In this document: positions 1-7,055 of the stretch, one piece after another
Position numbering within the stretch: position 1 is the first letter of the stretch
Layout of the letters: every line of letters begins with the position of its first letter
Source: Candidatus Pacearchaeota archaeon UBA92
Lineage (GTDB): Archaea > Nanobdellota > Nanobdellia > Pacearchaeales > GW2011-AR1
Reading direction: 5' to 3'
Length of the DNA: 21,592 bases
NCBI GenBank assembly: GCA_002497285.1
Contig: DANJ01000025.1
Span: forward strand, 1-21,592
Made by a program: the position numbers and the translations under genes
Notes under the pieces: model-generated
Databases searched by the model: none
Told to the model about the DNA's origin: nothing
Seen by the model: only the letters and a program-made list of their open reading frames with translations

Positions 1-36
1 TTATTTAACTCCGGACAAAGCCGTGATTTGTAAACA

Positions 37-43
37 TTTAAAA
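37..43 (+). promoter_or_regulatory. TATA box (box A) for tRNA-Ser
   Basis: The sequence TTTAAAA ends 25 nt before the first base of the tRNA. That is the usual archaeal box A to transcription-start distance, so transcription should begin at or very near the mature 5' end. Confidence 0.55.
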
Positions 44-67
44 GCAGTTTTTGTTCTATTAGTTCAT

Positions 68-149
68 GCCGACGTGGGACAATGGTACTCCGCTGGTCTT
101 GAGAACCAGTTTCCTTACGGATTTCCCGGTTCGATTCCGGGCGTCGGCG
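68..149 (+). tRNA. tRNA-Ser (anticodon UGA)
   Basis: A complete cloverleaf can be folded by eye. The acceptor stem pairs GCCGACG (68-74) with CGTCGGC (142-148), followed by discriminator G149. The anticodon stem CTGGT/ACCAG (93-97, 105-109) encloses the loop CTTGAGA, with anticodon TGA at 100-102, which reads serine UCA-type codons. The T arm is CCCGG-TTCGATT-CCGGG (125-141). A 15-nt variable region with a TCC/GGA stem (112-114, 119-121) is the class II long arm expected of tRNA-Ser. No intron is seen and CCA is not encoded. Confidence 0.95.
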
Positions 150-156
150 TTTTATA

Positions 157-774
157 ATGATAGAAGTTGAGCTTAGAGGAAAAATAGATGATTTTGAAAA
201 GGAAGTGCAAAGATTTAGAGAATTTGCTGATTTTATTGAAGAAAGGGATAGATTTTCCCTAGTTTATACAAGAAATGAAGTTCCTAAGGATGCTAGAGAA
301 ATGCTTGATGAGAAAGTAGACTTGAAACTTAGGATTACAAATGGGAATGCAGAGCTTATTCTGAAATATGGTTCTTGGGGTTCGGAAGAGTGTAGGGAAG
401 AAATTTCAATCCATATAAAAAAAGAAGAATTTGATAAATATGTTAAAGTTCTTGGATATCTTGGCTGGAATAAAGGGCTTGTACTGAGTACTAAGACATT
501 CGTATTTGTTTACAAAGATGTAGAATTTGCATTAGTGAAATCCAATACTGGATACTGCGATTTTGAAGCTGAGATGATTGCTAACGATGAAATAGAAGCT
601 GAGAAGAAAAATAAACATATAAAAGAAATGTGTAACGAACTTGGACTAAAAATATTTGAAAAAGACGAGTTTATAGAACTAATAAACAAAGAAAACAATA
701 CCCCTGGAAGAAAATTTAATTTTGAGAAAGAAGGTTTTGAAAATATAAAGAAAAGATTTGTGCAGTTTTTTTAG
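157..774 (+). CDS. CYTH-like domain protein (CyaB/thiamine-triphosphatase superfamily), putative
   Basis: This 205-aa protein opens with MIEVELRGKI, an E-x-E-x-R form of the N-terminal ExExK signature of CYTH phosphohydrolases, which bind triphosphate and metal in a beta tunnel. Alternating charged strands follow (K57/R59, K70, R80-E82, K113-K120, and FEAE at 136-139), as in CyaB-type CYTH domains. The last 60 residues are helical and lysine-rich. The substrate cannot be told; class IV adenylate cyclase and thiamine triphosphatase are only family names. The ATG lies 7 nt after the mature end of tRNA-Ser with no room for its own TATA box, so it is probably co-transcribed with the tRNA. Its stop codon directly abuts the stop of the convergent next gene. 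Confidence 0.6.
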   Translation: MIEVELRGKIDDFEKEVQRFREFADFIEERDRFSLVYTRNEVPKDAREMLDEKVDLKLRITNGNAELILKYGSWGSEECREEISIHIKKEEFDKYVKVLGYLGWNKGLVLSTKTFVFVYKDVEFALVKSNTGYCDFEAEMIANDEIEAEKKNKHIKEMCNELGLKIFEKDEFIELINKENNTPGRKFNFEKEGFENIKKRFVQFF

Positions 775-1038
775 TCAACCGAAAAGTCTTTTCCAGAAAG
801 ATTTCTTTTCTTCAATTTTAGTTTCTATTATTTCTCTTGTTATTACGGGTTTTGTTTTCAAAATAGGAGCTTCTTCTGCGAATTCATATTCTGCAAGAGT
901 TATTGCTCTATCAACAGAAAACTTTGAATGTCCCTGATTTATTAGGGCTTGTTTTAATGATTCTTGGGTATAACCTTTCTTCAGATCAAGTGTGATATAT
1001 TCTTTAAGCTTGTTGACATAATCTGCTCCCCTTATCAT
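775..1038 (-). CDS. Small helical hypothetical protein
   Basis: This is an 87-aa protein of unknown function. Residues about 8-45 form a predicted helical unit (LKKGYTQESLKQALINQGH, then SVDRAI) that resembles the short helix-turn-helix-like repeat units seen in many DPANN hypothetical proteins; that resemblance is from memory and not tested. The C-terminal half is charged and ends in SFWKRLFG, a possible amphipathic or membrane-touching tail. A TATA-like sequence lies about 27 nt before the ATG, pointing to a leaderless single-gene transcript. The stop codon touches the stop of the CYTH-like gene on the other strand. Confidence 0.6.
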   Translation of the reverse strand: MIRGADYVNKLKEYITLDLKKGYTQESLKQALINQGHSKFSVDRAITLAEYEFAEEAPILKTKPVITREIIETKIEEKKSFWKRLFG

Positions 1039-1058
1039 AGCTTTATCAAATAAGAGGC

Positions 1059-1070
1059 ATATATAAAATT
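1059..1070 (-). promoter_or_regulatory. TATA box for the 87-aa hypothetical gene
   Basis: On the minus strand it reads AATTTTATATAT, centred about 27 nt before the ATG at 1038. The mRNA is inferred to be leaderless. Confidence 0.45.
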
Positions 1071-1077
1071 ATAGGGC

Positions 1078-2544
1078 TTAGAATTTAATAGGGTTAAACT
1101 CGTTGAAAAATTCAATGGCTTCTCTTAACTTGTGATTTGACTCTGAATAGATTGTTGCTATGATTTCTCCCTTTGATATTTTCTCGCCTATGTGCTTTTG
1201 AATGTAAATTCCGGCTGATTTGTCAGATGGGCATCCAGCCAATCGGGCGGTGTGTGCAATGGATCTTCCGTCTATCTCTTTTATTTTTCCTGACTTTAAG
1301 GACGTTATTCCTTGGCTAAACTTTCCAGGTTTTAGAGTTTTAATCTTTCCGCCCTGGGCCTCGATTATTTCTTTGAATTTTCTAAATGCCTTCCCTGACT
1401 CTAAAATTTCTTTTGCCTTTTTTATCCCTTGTCCCTTCTTTGCATTCCCAGTCATCTCCATTATCACTCCAGCCATCTTCAAAGACTTATCTTCAAGATC
1501 TTTTGGAGAATCCTCTCTTTTGAGTACTTTTAGAATATCTATCATTTCAAGAACGGGACCTATACCATTTCCAATAATCTGGCTTCCATCCGTAAGGATA
1601 ACTTTTATTTTTAGACCAAAGTGTCCCCCAATTTTCAAGAACTTTTTTTTCAATCTTTTTGCCTTTGATAAAGTAGCCTTAGCATTCTTGCCGTAAGGAA
1701 TATCTATTAAAACATACTTACTCCCAGCAGCTAACTTTTTTGCAAGAATTGAGGCTATTAATTGGGGCTCTGGATCAAGATTAATAAGTCTCTCAATTTG
1801 AATCAGTTTGTCGTCTGCTGGAGCCAAACCTAAGGATCCACCCCAAGCAAGACAGGCATTTGTTTTTTTTACTACTTTTTTTAATTCTTTTATAGATAAG
1901 TCTACCCTTGTTAGTGTTTCAATGACATCTGCTGTTCCTGCTGCGGAGGTTATTGCTCTTGAAGAAGTTTTAGGCATAATTACACCAGCTTCAGCACAAA
2001 TGGAAACTACTATTGGTGTTGTTCTGTTTCCAGGTATTCCTCCGATTGAATGTTTGTCTGCAATTTTATTTGAGCTCCAAGAAATTTTTTGTCCGTTGTT
2101 ATAAATTGCATCTGTTAGATTTATCGTTTCTTCTTCAGACATTCCGCAGTGATAGACTCCTGAAATGAAATAAGCGATTTCCGCCTCGGTTATTGCATTA
2201 TTGACTATATCTTTTATTATTATATTCAGTTCTCTTTTTGCGTAGGGTTGACAAGTCAACTTCTTTTTAATAATTCTTGTGCTTTGGGGTGCGGGAATGA
2301 AGGTTAGATTAATGCTATCTCCTGACTTAGTTTCTAGCCTTCTAGCTATGTCTTCTGAAACCCCGATTTCCCCGGGCTCAAAATAGTTTCCGACTAAATC
2401 TACTACTGCAATGATTCTTTTTCCATCGGCAGATAATTCTACTCTGTTTCCGACATGAATTCCAAGATTCTTTGCATCTGTTTTATGGACAAAAACAATT
2501 GGTTTTCCAGCACCAATTTTGAAAGACTTAATTCTGAACCTCAT
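1078..2544 (-). CDS. deoA: AMP phosphorylase (archaeal DeoA-type)
   Basis: The enzyme converts AMP and phosphate to adenine and ribose-1,5-bisphosphate, the first step of the archaeal nucleotide-salvage route to RuBisCO. At 488 aa it is close to the family length (about 500). Residues 1-85 form the extra N-terminal domain that separates archaeal AMP phosphorylases from bacterial thymidine phosphorylases. The phosphate- and nucleotide-binding core is well kept: KHSIGGIPGNRTT (164-176), SSRAITSAAGTADV (194-207) and AWGGSLGLAPADD (233-245). A TATA box 26 nt upstream, touching the end of the AI-2E gene, suggests a leaderless mRNA of its own. A plain pyrimidine-nucleoside phosphorylase is the alternative, but the N-terminal domain argues against it. 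The next pathway enzyme is encoded at 19324-20112. Confidence 0.92.
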   Translation of the reverse strand: MRFRIKSFKIGAGKPIVFVHKTDAKNLGIHVGNRVELSADGKRIIAVVDLVGNYFEPGEIGVSEDIARRLETKSGDSINLTFIPAPQSTRIIKKKLTCQPYAKRELNIIIKDIVNNAITEAEIAYFISGVYHCGMSEEETINLTDAIYNNGQKISWSSNKIADKHSIGGIPGNRTTPIVVSICAEAGVIMPKTSSRAITSAAGTADVIETLTRVDLSIKELKKVVKKTNACLAWGGSLGLAPADDKLIQIERLINLDPEPQLIASILAKKLAAGSKYVLIDIPYGKNAKATLSKAKRLKKKFLKIGGHFGLKIKVILTDGSQIIGNGIGPVLEMIDILKVLKREDSPKDLEDKSLKMAGVIMEMTGNAKKGQGIKKAKEILESGKAFRKFKEIIEAQGGKIKTLKPGKFSQGITSLKSGKIKEIDGRSIAHTARLAGCPSDKSAGIYIQKHIGEKISKGEIIATIYSESNHKLREAIEFFNEFNPIKF

Positions 2545-2564
2545 TATTAAAATATGTTGAAAGT

Positions 2565-2576
2565 GTTTTATATATC
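2565..2576 (-). promoter_or_regulatory. TATA box for AMP phosphorylase
   Basis: The + strand reads GTTTTATATATC (ATATATAAAAC on the minus strand), centred 26 nt before the ATG at 2544. It abuts the stop codon of the AI-2E-type gene, so this promoter separates the two minus-strand genes. Confidence 0.55.
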
Positions 2577-3607
2577 TATTCTTGATGGAACATACTTGAT
2601 AATTGTTTATTTTTGTAGGCTGTTAAAAAGATTATAAGGTATGCCAAGATAAGGGGGCCTAAAACAAGACCAAGAAGACCAAATACTAATAGGCCTCCAA
2701 TCATTCCGATCAAGGCAACTACTGGAGAAATACTCGAATTCTTTGATACTATGTAAGGCCTTAGAATATTATCAAGGGACGAAACAATTAGGGCACAATA
2801 AACGGTGAAGATAATTGCAACGAATGCATTTCCGTGAGAAAATAAATAAATCGCTGCAGGAACCCAAACAAGCCAAGGACCAAACAAAGGAAACATAGAT
2901 GAAAACACGGCTAAGATGGTTAGGAATAATGCCCTAGGCACACCAAATACAAAAAATCCAATTCCTGCTGCAACTCCTTGAATTAATCCAATTATGATGT
3001 ATCCGAAAATTATTGAATTTGTAATTCCCTTAAACTCATCGATGAAAATTTTCTCTTGTTGTTTTTTCAAAGGGGAAAGCTCTGAAACATATTTCTTCAA
3101 TTTTTCCTGGTCTCTTAGAGTGAAGAAAAATACGAATATAAAAACAGCTCCTTGTAAAAGCAAATTTGGTAAATCTAAAAGAAATTTAGCGAGCCAATTT
3201 AGTACACTAACTATGGTATTGTTGACAAAATTAGATAATACTGATGAAAGTTGAGTTGTGAATTCTGGAGGCACTCCCTTGAATAGTGACGAAACTATTT
3301 TTCCAAAACTTATTCCTTGCATAAATTTGAATATTTCGAAGACCTGATTGACAAGTACTGGTACCAAGAACCATAAAGGAATTAGTACAAGTGCAAGTAA
3401 TAAAAAGGATACAATGAATGCAGAAATTGTTGGCCTTTTTATAAGACTATTCGTCTTCTTGTATATCGGATTGACTATATAGGCAAGAATAAGCCCGGTA
3501 ATTATCGCAAGAAATATGGGTTTTAATAAGATAAATGTGGCTATCACTAAAAACAAAATTATAGCCATTGCTGAGAATTTATTTATTGATTTTGCATCTA
3601 CATTCAT
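2576..3607 (-). CDS. AI-2E/PerM-family (UPF0118) membrane transporter
   Basis: From the chosen ATG the protein has 343 aa. It shows the family layout: two hydrophobic helices at the N-terminus (about 11-46), a helix at 60-88, a soluble amphipathic middle (90-145), then five or more helices from 145 to 330. Family motifs are visible: PLFGPWLVWVPAAIYL (240-255) and DNILRPYIV (279-287). Members export small molecules or ions; the substrate here is unknown. The reading frame stays open to a TTG at 3718, but that would overlap the divergent gene. A minus-strand TATA box at 3627-3636 sits about 26 nt before the ATG at 3607, which decides for the shorter, leaderless form. It could also start at the ATG at 3667, but with no promoter support. 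Confidence 0.85.
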   Translation of the reverse strand: MNVDAKSINKFSAMAIILFLVIATFILLKPIFLAIITGLILAYIVNPIYKKTNSLIKRPTISAFIVSFLLLALVLIPLWFLVPVLVNQVFEIFKFMQGISFGKIVSSLFKGVPPEFTTQLSSVLSNFVNNTIVSVLNWLAKFLLDLPNLLLQGAVFIFVFFFTLRDQEKLKKYVSELSPLKKQQEKIFIDEFKGITNSIIFGYIIIGLIQGVAAGIGFFVFGVPRALFLTILAVFSSMFPLFGPWLVWVPAAIYLFSHGNAFVAIIFTVYCALIVSSLDNILRPYIVSKNSSISPVVALIGMIGGLLVFGLLGLVLGPLILAYLIIFLTAYKNKQLSSMFHQE

Positions 3608-3626
3608 ATGGGAAAAAGGTTTGTCA

Positions 3627-3636
3627 TCTATATAAA
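3627..3636 (-). promoter_or_regulatory. TATA box for the AI-2E-family gene
   Basis: The minus strand reads TTTATATAGA, centred about 25 nt before the ATG at 3607. It fixes that start over the longer TTG form. Confidence 0.55.
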
Positions 3637-3655
3637 TCTTAGGTGAATTGAAAAC

Positions 3656-3664
3656 TTTATAAAT
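3656..3664 (+). promoter_or_regulatory. TATA box for the 217-aa hypothetical gene
   Basis: TTTATAAAT is centred about 24 nt before the ATG at 3684. It forms a compact divergent promoter pair with the box at 3627-3636, and both mRNAs appear leaderless. Confidence 0.55.
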
Positions 3665-3683
3665 CATCAAATCCAACCTTGGT

Positions 3684-4337
3684 ATGGAAAGTTTTTTGAA
3701 GAGAGTTGTTGAGGGCAAAGCTGATGAGGAGTGCCATAAATATTTTGTAAGATTTGGAAAAGGGGATTATCCGAGGAGATTCATTTTGAGCCTTGTCAAA
3801 GGAAACAAGATAAAAATAAGGGGAAGCTTCGAATGGGCAAATGATTTTGTTAAGTTTATTAAGGAAAATAAAGAAGTTAAATTCTCGGGGAGTGTTTTGA
3901 TGAAAGACAAGATAGGTAAAGAAGGTAAAAAGAAAGGTGGATTGTTTGCCTATGAAGTCTCTGAATCCTCTTTAAGTGAGTTTGAGAATGCCTATTTCTC
4001 ATTGGTTAATGTTAATGATAGCGAGATCGTGCTTAAGATAAAAAAGAGTTTGCCTAAGCCTGGGAAAAATTCTGAAAAAATAGACGATAAATTTTGTTCA
4101 ATGGATTTAGATGAGAAATATTGGCTTAAGGCAAAAGAGAGATTTTTCTGGGATATTCCAGATAATGTAAAAAAAGCTAGAATTGAAAACGAATTAAAGA
4201 TCGATGAAATTATCGCACCAAAAAATGAAAGTGATCCCGCAATGATAAGGGCGCTTGCAAAGAGAAAGGGTAAGATAGTTAGAAAGATTGAAGTTGATGG
4301 TAATGTTAGTGAGAAGATTATTGACTTTGTAGCTTAA
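3684..4337 (+). CDS. Hypothetical protein upstream of the ribosomal operon
   Basis: I do not recognise this 217-aa protein. It is soluble, lysine- and glutamate-rich, with no signal peptide or membrane helix. The N-terminal half (1-95) alternates basic strands (YFVRFGKGDYPRRF, IKIRGSFEWANDFVKF), which could bind nucleic acid. The C-terminal 40 residues (from ESDPAMIRALAKRKGKIVRK) are basic and helical. The two cysteines (C17, C138) do not form a metal motif. It has its own leaderless promoter and ends 123 nt before uL3, which has a separate promoter, so it is a neighbour of the operon rather than a member. A link to ribosome biogenesis would be a guess. Confidence 0.65.
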   Translation: MESFLKRVVEGKADEECHKYFVRFGKGDYPRRFILSLVKGNKIKIRGSFEWANDFVKFIKENKEVKFSGSVLMKDKIGKEGKKKGGLFAYEVSESSLSEFENAYFSLVNVNDSEIVLKIKKSLPKPGKNSEKIDDKFCSMDLDEKYWLKAKERFFWDIPDNVKKARIENELKIDEIIAPKNESDPAMIRALAKRKGKIVRKIEVDGNVSEKIIDFVA

Positions 4338-4347
4338 GTGCCAGAAA

Positions 4348-4359
4348 GCTTTAAATACC
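4348..4359 (+). promoter_or_regulatory. Promoter (TATA box) of the ribosomal super-operon
   Basis: AGCTTTAAATAC is a good box A. A start site about 25 nt on would fall near 4379 and leave about 80 nt of untranslated leader before uL3, unlike the leaderless genes around it. Confidence 0.55.
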
Positions 4360-4378
4360 TTCAATTTCTCGCTAGGAC

Positions 4379-4460
4379 ACGGTTCGTAGATTGCTTAGAG
4401 TAGATACTAAGCGAAAGGATTTGAGTTGCAATTCTGAAAGTACAGTAGTTAGAGAGAAAA
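4379..4460 (+). promoter_or_regulatory. Untranslated leader of the ribosomal operon, with hairpin
   Basis: The inferred leader runs from about 4379 to the uL3 ATG. It contains a hairpin with TTGCTTAG (4391-4398) paired to CTAAGCGA (4407-4414, one G-U pair) around an 8-nt loop. A near-palindrome GAGTTGCAATTC follows at 4423-4434. It ends in the purine run AGAGAGAAAA before the ATG. No open reading frame on the + strand explains it. It may be an r-protein or other regulatory leader; that function is inferred only from position and structure. Confidence 0.4.
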
Positions 4461-5399
4461 ATGCCAAAATCATCAAGACCAAGACACGGAAGTTTACAAT
4501 TTTGGCCCCGAAAAAGGGCCGAAAAGTTTATTCCTAGTGTGAACTGGAAACATATCAAAGCTGACGAAGGAATGCTTGGATTTATCTCTTATAAGGCGGG
4601 AATGGGAACTGCCATTGTGAAAGATAATACTGAAAAATCTATGACAAAGGGAAAGAAAATCGCTATGCCTGTTACAATTCTGGAAGTTCCTAATATGAAA
4701 ATTCTTTCTGTGAGATTTTACAAGAATGGAAAAGTAATGAAAGATGTTGTTGTAAGTAATGATAAGGAACTTAAGAGAAAAATTAAGGTTTCAAAGGAAA
4801 TTAAGAATGCAGAATTAGATAAGGTTCAGGGATGGGATGATATTAGAGTCATTGTCTACCCTGTGATGAAAAAGATGTTCAAGAAAACCCCTGACTTTGC
4901 AGAAGTTGCTATTTCTGGAGAAGATAAATTGGGAATTGTTAAAGCCCTGATAGGAAGAGAAATAGCCTTAAGTGAGGTTATTAAATGGCCTCTTGTCGAT
5001 GTTAGAGGTCTTACTAAGGGGAAGGGTGTTCAGGGACCTATCAGAAGATTTGGAATTAAGAAAAAGTTTCATAAGTCTGAAAAGGGAAGAAGAAACCCTG
5101 GAAGTATTAGTCCTTGGAATCCACCAAGAGTTACATTTAGAGCCCCATTGTTCGGACAACTTGGAATGTTTACAAGAGTTCATTATAATCTTAAGGTGGT
5201 TGGTTCGGGAAATATATCTGAAAAGGATGTTAACAGAAAACAAGGGTTTAAGAGATATGGAAAAATAAATAACAACTACCTTGTTTTAGCAGGTAGTGTT
5301 CAGGGACCTGTTAAAAGACAAATATTGATTACGCCTGCATTGAGGGCTAACAAGAAAAATATTAAGAGAGAATATGAATTCTTGGAGGTTAAGTTTTAA
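4461..5399 (+). CDS. rpl3: 50S ribosomal protein uL3
   Basis: At 312 aa this is slightly shorter than typical archaeal uL3. It begins with the archaeal/eukaryotic form PRHGSLQFWPRKRA (7-20), which contacts 23S rRNA. The conserved centre GLTKGKGVQGPI (183-194) and SPWNPPRV (217-224) belongs to the extension that reaches the peptidyl-transferase centre. It is the first gene of the operon. The upstream AGAGAGAAAA is at best a weak Shine-Dalgarno site. The stop overlaps the start of uL4 by one base (TAATG), so translation of the two is probably coupled. Confidence 0.97.
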   Translation: MPKSSRPRHGSLQFWPRKRAEKFIPSVNWKHIKADEGMLGFISYKAGMGTAIVKDNTEKSMTKGKKIAMPVTILEVPNMKILSVRFYKNGKVMKDVVVSNDKELKRKIKVSKEIKNAELDKVQGWDDIRVIVYPVMKKMFKKTPDFAEVAISGEDKLGIVKALIGREIALSEVIKWPLVDVRGLTKGKGVQGPIRRFGIKKKFHKSEKGRRNPGSISPWNPPRVTFRAPLFGQLGMFTRVHYNLKVVGSGNISEKDVNRKQGFKRYGKINNNYLVLAGSVQGPVKRQILITPALRANKKNIKREYEFLEVKF

Positions 5400-6181
5400 T
5401 GAAAACTGCATTGTATGATTTGAAGGGGAAGAAAAAAAGTGATATTGAACTTCCTGAGATTTTTAATGATAGTGTGAGAGAAGATGTTGTAATGAAATAT
5501 TTTGAAGCAGACAAATTCAAGCATCCTTCTTCGCCTTATGTTGAAGCTGGAAGAAGACATTCGGCTTCTGGAACAATAAGTCATAAGAGACACGACTGGA
5601 AAGGGCATTACGGAAAGGGTATTTCTAGAGTTCCAAGAAAAACAATGAGAAGAAGTGGAACACAATTCATATGGGTTGGAGCAGAAGTTTCTGGAACAAG
5701 AGGTGGAAGAAGAGCACATCCACCTAAAGGAATAGGAAAAGAGAAAAAAATAAACAAAAGGGAAATTGAAATGGCTATGAATTCAGGATTTGCAGCTACT
5801 GGAAATGGTGAATGGATATTAAAGAGATATGAGAGTCTTAACAAGCTAAACATTAAAACTCCTGTCGTGGTTGAAAGCAAACTTGACAATATTAAGACTA
5901 AAGATTTCATTGCAATGCTTAAAGAAATTTTTGGAGAAGTTTTTCCTCTTATTATGAAGAAAAAATCGGTAAGATCCGGAAAAGGAAAAGCAAGAGGAAG
6001 AAAATACAAGAGTAATGCTGGGCTTTTGTTTGTCAAGAGTAAAAATGAAAAAATAAAAGTTAATGGCATTGATATGAAAGATATAAATGAGATTACTATG
6101 AATGATTTGTATCCCTTGGGAAGATTGTGCGTTTATACTGAAAAAGCACTTGAAGAAATTAAAGGAGTTGTAAAAAAATGA
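5399..6181 (+). CDS. rpl4: 50S ribosomal protein uL4
   Basis: This 260-aa archaeal uL4 lines part of the peptide exit tunnel. The tunnel-loop motif GTRGGRRAHPP is at 99-109, preceded by RRSGTQFIWVGAEV. The globular part includes MAMNSGFAAT (about 125-134). It follows uL3 with a one-base overlap and overlaps the next gene, an exonuclease, by four bases (ATGA). In the usual archaeal order uL23 would come next, so the following gene is an insertion. Confidence 0.97.
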   Translation: MKTALYDLKGKKKSDIELPEIFNDSVREDVVMKYFEADKFKHPSSPYVEAGRRHSASGTISHKRHDWKGHYGKGISRVPRKTMRRSGTQFIWVGAEVSGTRGGRRAHPPKGIGKEKKINKREIEMAMNSGFAATGNGEWILKRYESLNKLNIKTPVVVESKLDNIKTKDFIAMLKEIFGEVFPLIMKKKSVRSGKGKARGRKYKSNAGLLFVKSKNEKIKVNGIDMKDINEITMNDLYPLGRLCVYTEKALEEIKGVVKK

Positions 6182-6816
6182 TTATTGTTGATATCGAAAC
6201 TAGTGGAGTTGTGCCTGAAAAAACTGGAATATGGCAGATAGGCGCAGTTGAATTTGAAAATTCTGAAAATACATTCCTTGAAGAATGTAAGATAGATGAT
6301 GAAGATGAAACAGCGACTGAATCTTTATATGTATGCGGAAAAACGGAAGAAGAATTGAGAAATGAAAATTTACAATCCCAAAAAGAAATGCTTGAAAAGT
6401 TTTTTGAATGGTGTAAAAAAGTCAAGGTAAAAAACCTAGTCTGTCAACACCCTCAATTTGATTGGACATTTATGACATTCAAAGCTAGAAAATATGGATT
6501 AGAAGTTCCATTTCCTGTGAACTCTTTTGACTTGCACAGCGTTGCTGCATTAAGATTTAAAGAACTAAAAGGTAATTTTGATTCTGACAATAATGGCAAT
6601 GTTATAATGAGACTAGTGAAAATATTAGAATTCTGTGGAATTCCAGATAAAAGAAGATTGCTTGATAGTAAAGGAAGAGTGATTAAGGAAGGAAGTCCGC
6701 ATAATGGACTAGAAGATGCAAAACTAGAAGCGGAATGCTTTTCAAGACTTGTTTATGGAAAAGAATTGCTTGATGATTTTTCAGAATATCCTATCCCGGA
6801 GGTATTGAAAAGATGA
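6178..6816 (+). CDS. DEDDh-family 3'-5' exonuclease (RNase T/DnaQ-like)
   Basis: This 212-aa single-domain exonuclease has all core motifs of the DEDDh superfamily. Exo I is VDIETSG (4-10) with D5 and E7. Exo II is HPQFDWTFM (91-99) with D95, followed by FDLHS at 117-121. Exo III is HNGLEDA (175-181) with H175 and D180. It should hydrolyse nucleotides from 3' ends using two metal ions; RNA or DNA preference cannot be told. It lies between uL4 and uL23 and overlaps both by four bases (ATGA), so it is a coupled member of the ribosomal operon. This could mean a role in rRNA or tRNA 3' trimming or RNA turnover, which is inference. Base composition matches its neighbours, with no sign of recent transfer. 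Confidence 0.9.
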   Translation: MIIVDIETSGVVPEKTGIWQIGAVEFENSENTFLEECKIDDEDETATESLYVCGKTEEELRNENLQSQKEMLEKFFEWCKKVKVKNLVCQHPQFDWTFMTFKARKYGLEVPFPVNSFDLHSVAALRFKELKGNFDSDNNGNVIMRLVKILEFCGIPDKRRLLDSKGRVIKEGSPHNGLEDAKLEAECFSRLVYGKELLDDFSEYPIPEVLKR

Positions 6817-7055
6817 TATTAAAACCAGTCACCTCTGAAAAAGTGGTAAGAATGATAGATCTTGAAAATACATTGGTTTTTGAAGTTGAAAGAAAATGTA
6901 AAAAAGATGAGGTTAAGAAGGAAGTTGAAAATATTTTTGATGTCAAAGTTAATAAAGTAAGATCTATGTTCCGTGGAAATAAAAAATTTGTATATGTTAA
7001 GTTGGACAAGAAAAATCCGGCTATTGATGTTGCAACTAAGTTGGGTATGATATAA
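6813..7055 (+). CDS. rpl23: 50S ribosomal protein uL23
   Basis: The 80-aa protein is the usual compact archaeal uL23, which sits by the exit tunnel and docks SRP and the translocon. It starts MILKPVTSEK, close to the family opening (P-x-x-T-E-K). The ending FVYVKLDKKNPAIDVATKLGMI is typical, with the family pattern A-x-D-V-A-x-K-L-G. It overlaps the exonuclease by four bases and uL2 by one base (TAATG). Confidence 0.95.
   Translation: MILKPVTSEKVVRMIDLENTLVFEVERKCKKDEVKKEVENIFDVKVNKVRSMFRGNKKFVYVKLDKKNPAIDVATKLGMI

Noticed and set aside
1220..2104. Open frames on the + strand opposite AMP phosphorylase
   Set aside because: They are antisense shadows: no promoter, no Shine-Dalgarno site, low-complexity Phe/Ile/Pro composition and no family pattern.
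3608..3718. Longer form of the AI-2E-family protein starting with TTG at 3718
   Set aside because: It would overlap the divergent gene at 3684, and the minus-strand TATA box at 3627-3636 sits at the right distance for the ATG at 3607 instead.
4379..4460. The uL3 leader as a tRNA, C/D-box or H/ACA RNA
   Set aside because: No cloverleaf, no RUGAUGA/CUGA boxes and no ACA box with two hairpins could be found; only a simple hairpin is supported.
5608..6069. Long minus-strand frame opposite uL4
   Set aside because: It is a shadow of a certain gene, with Leu/Ser/Phe-rich composition typical of reversed AT-rich coding sequence.
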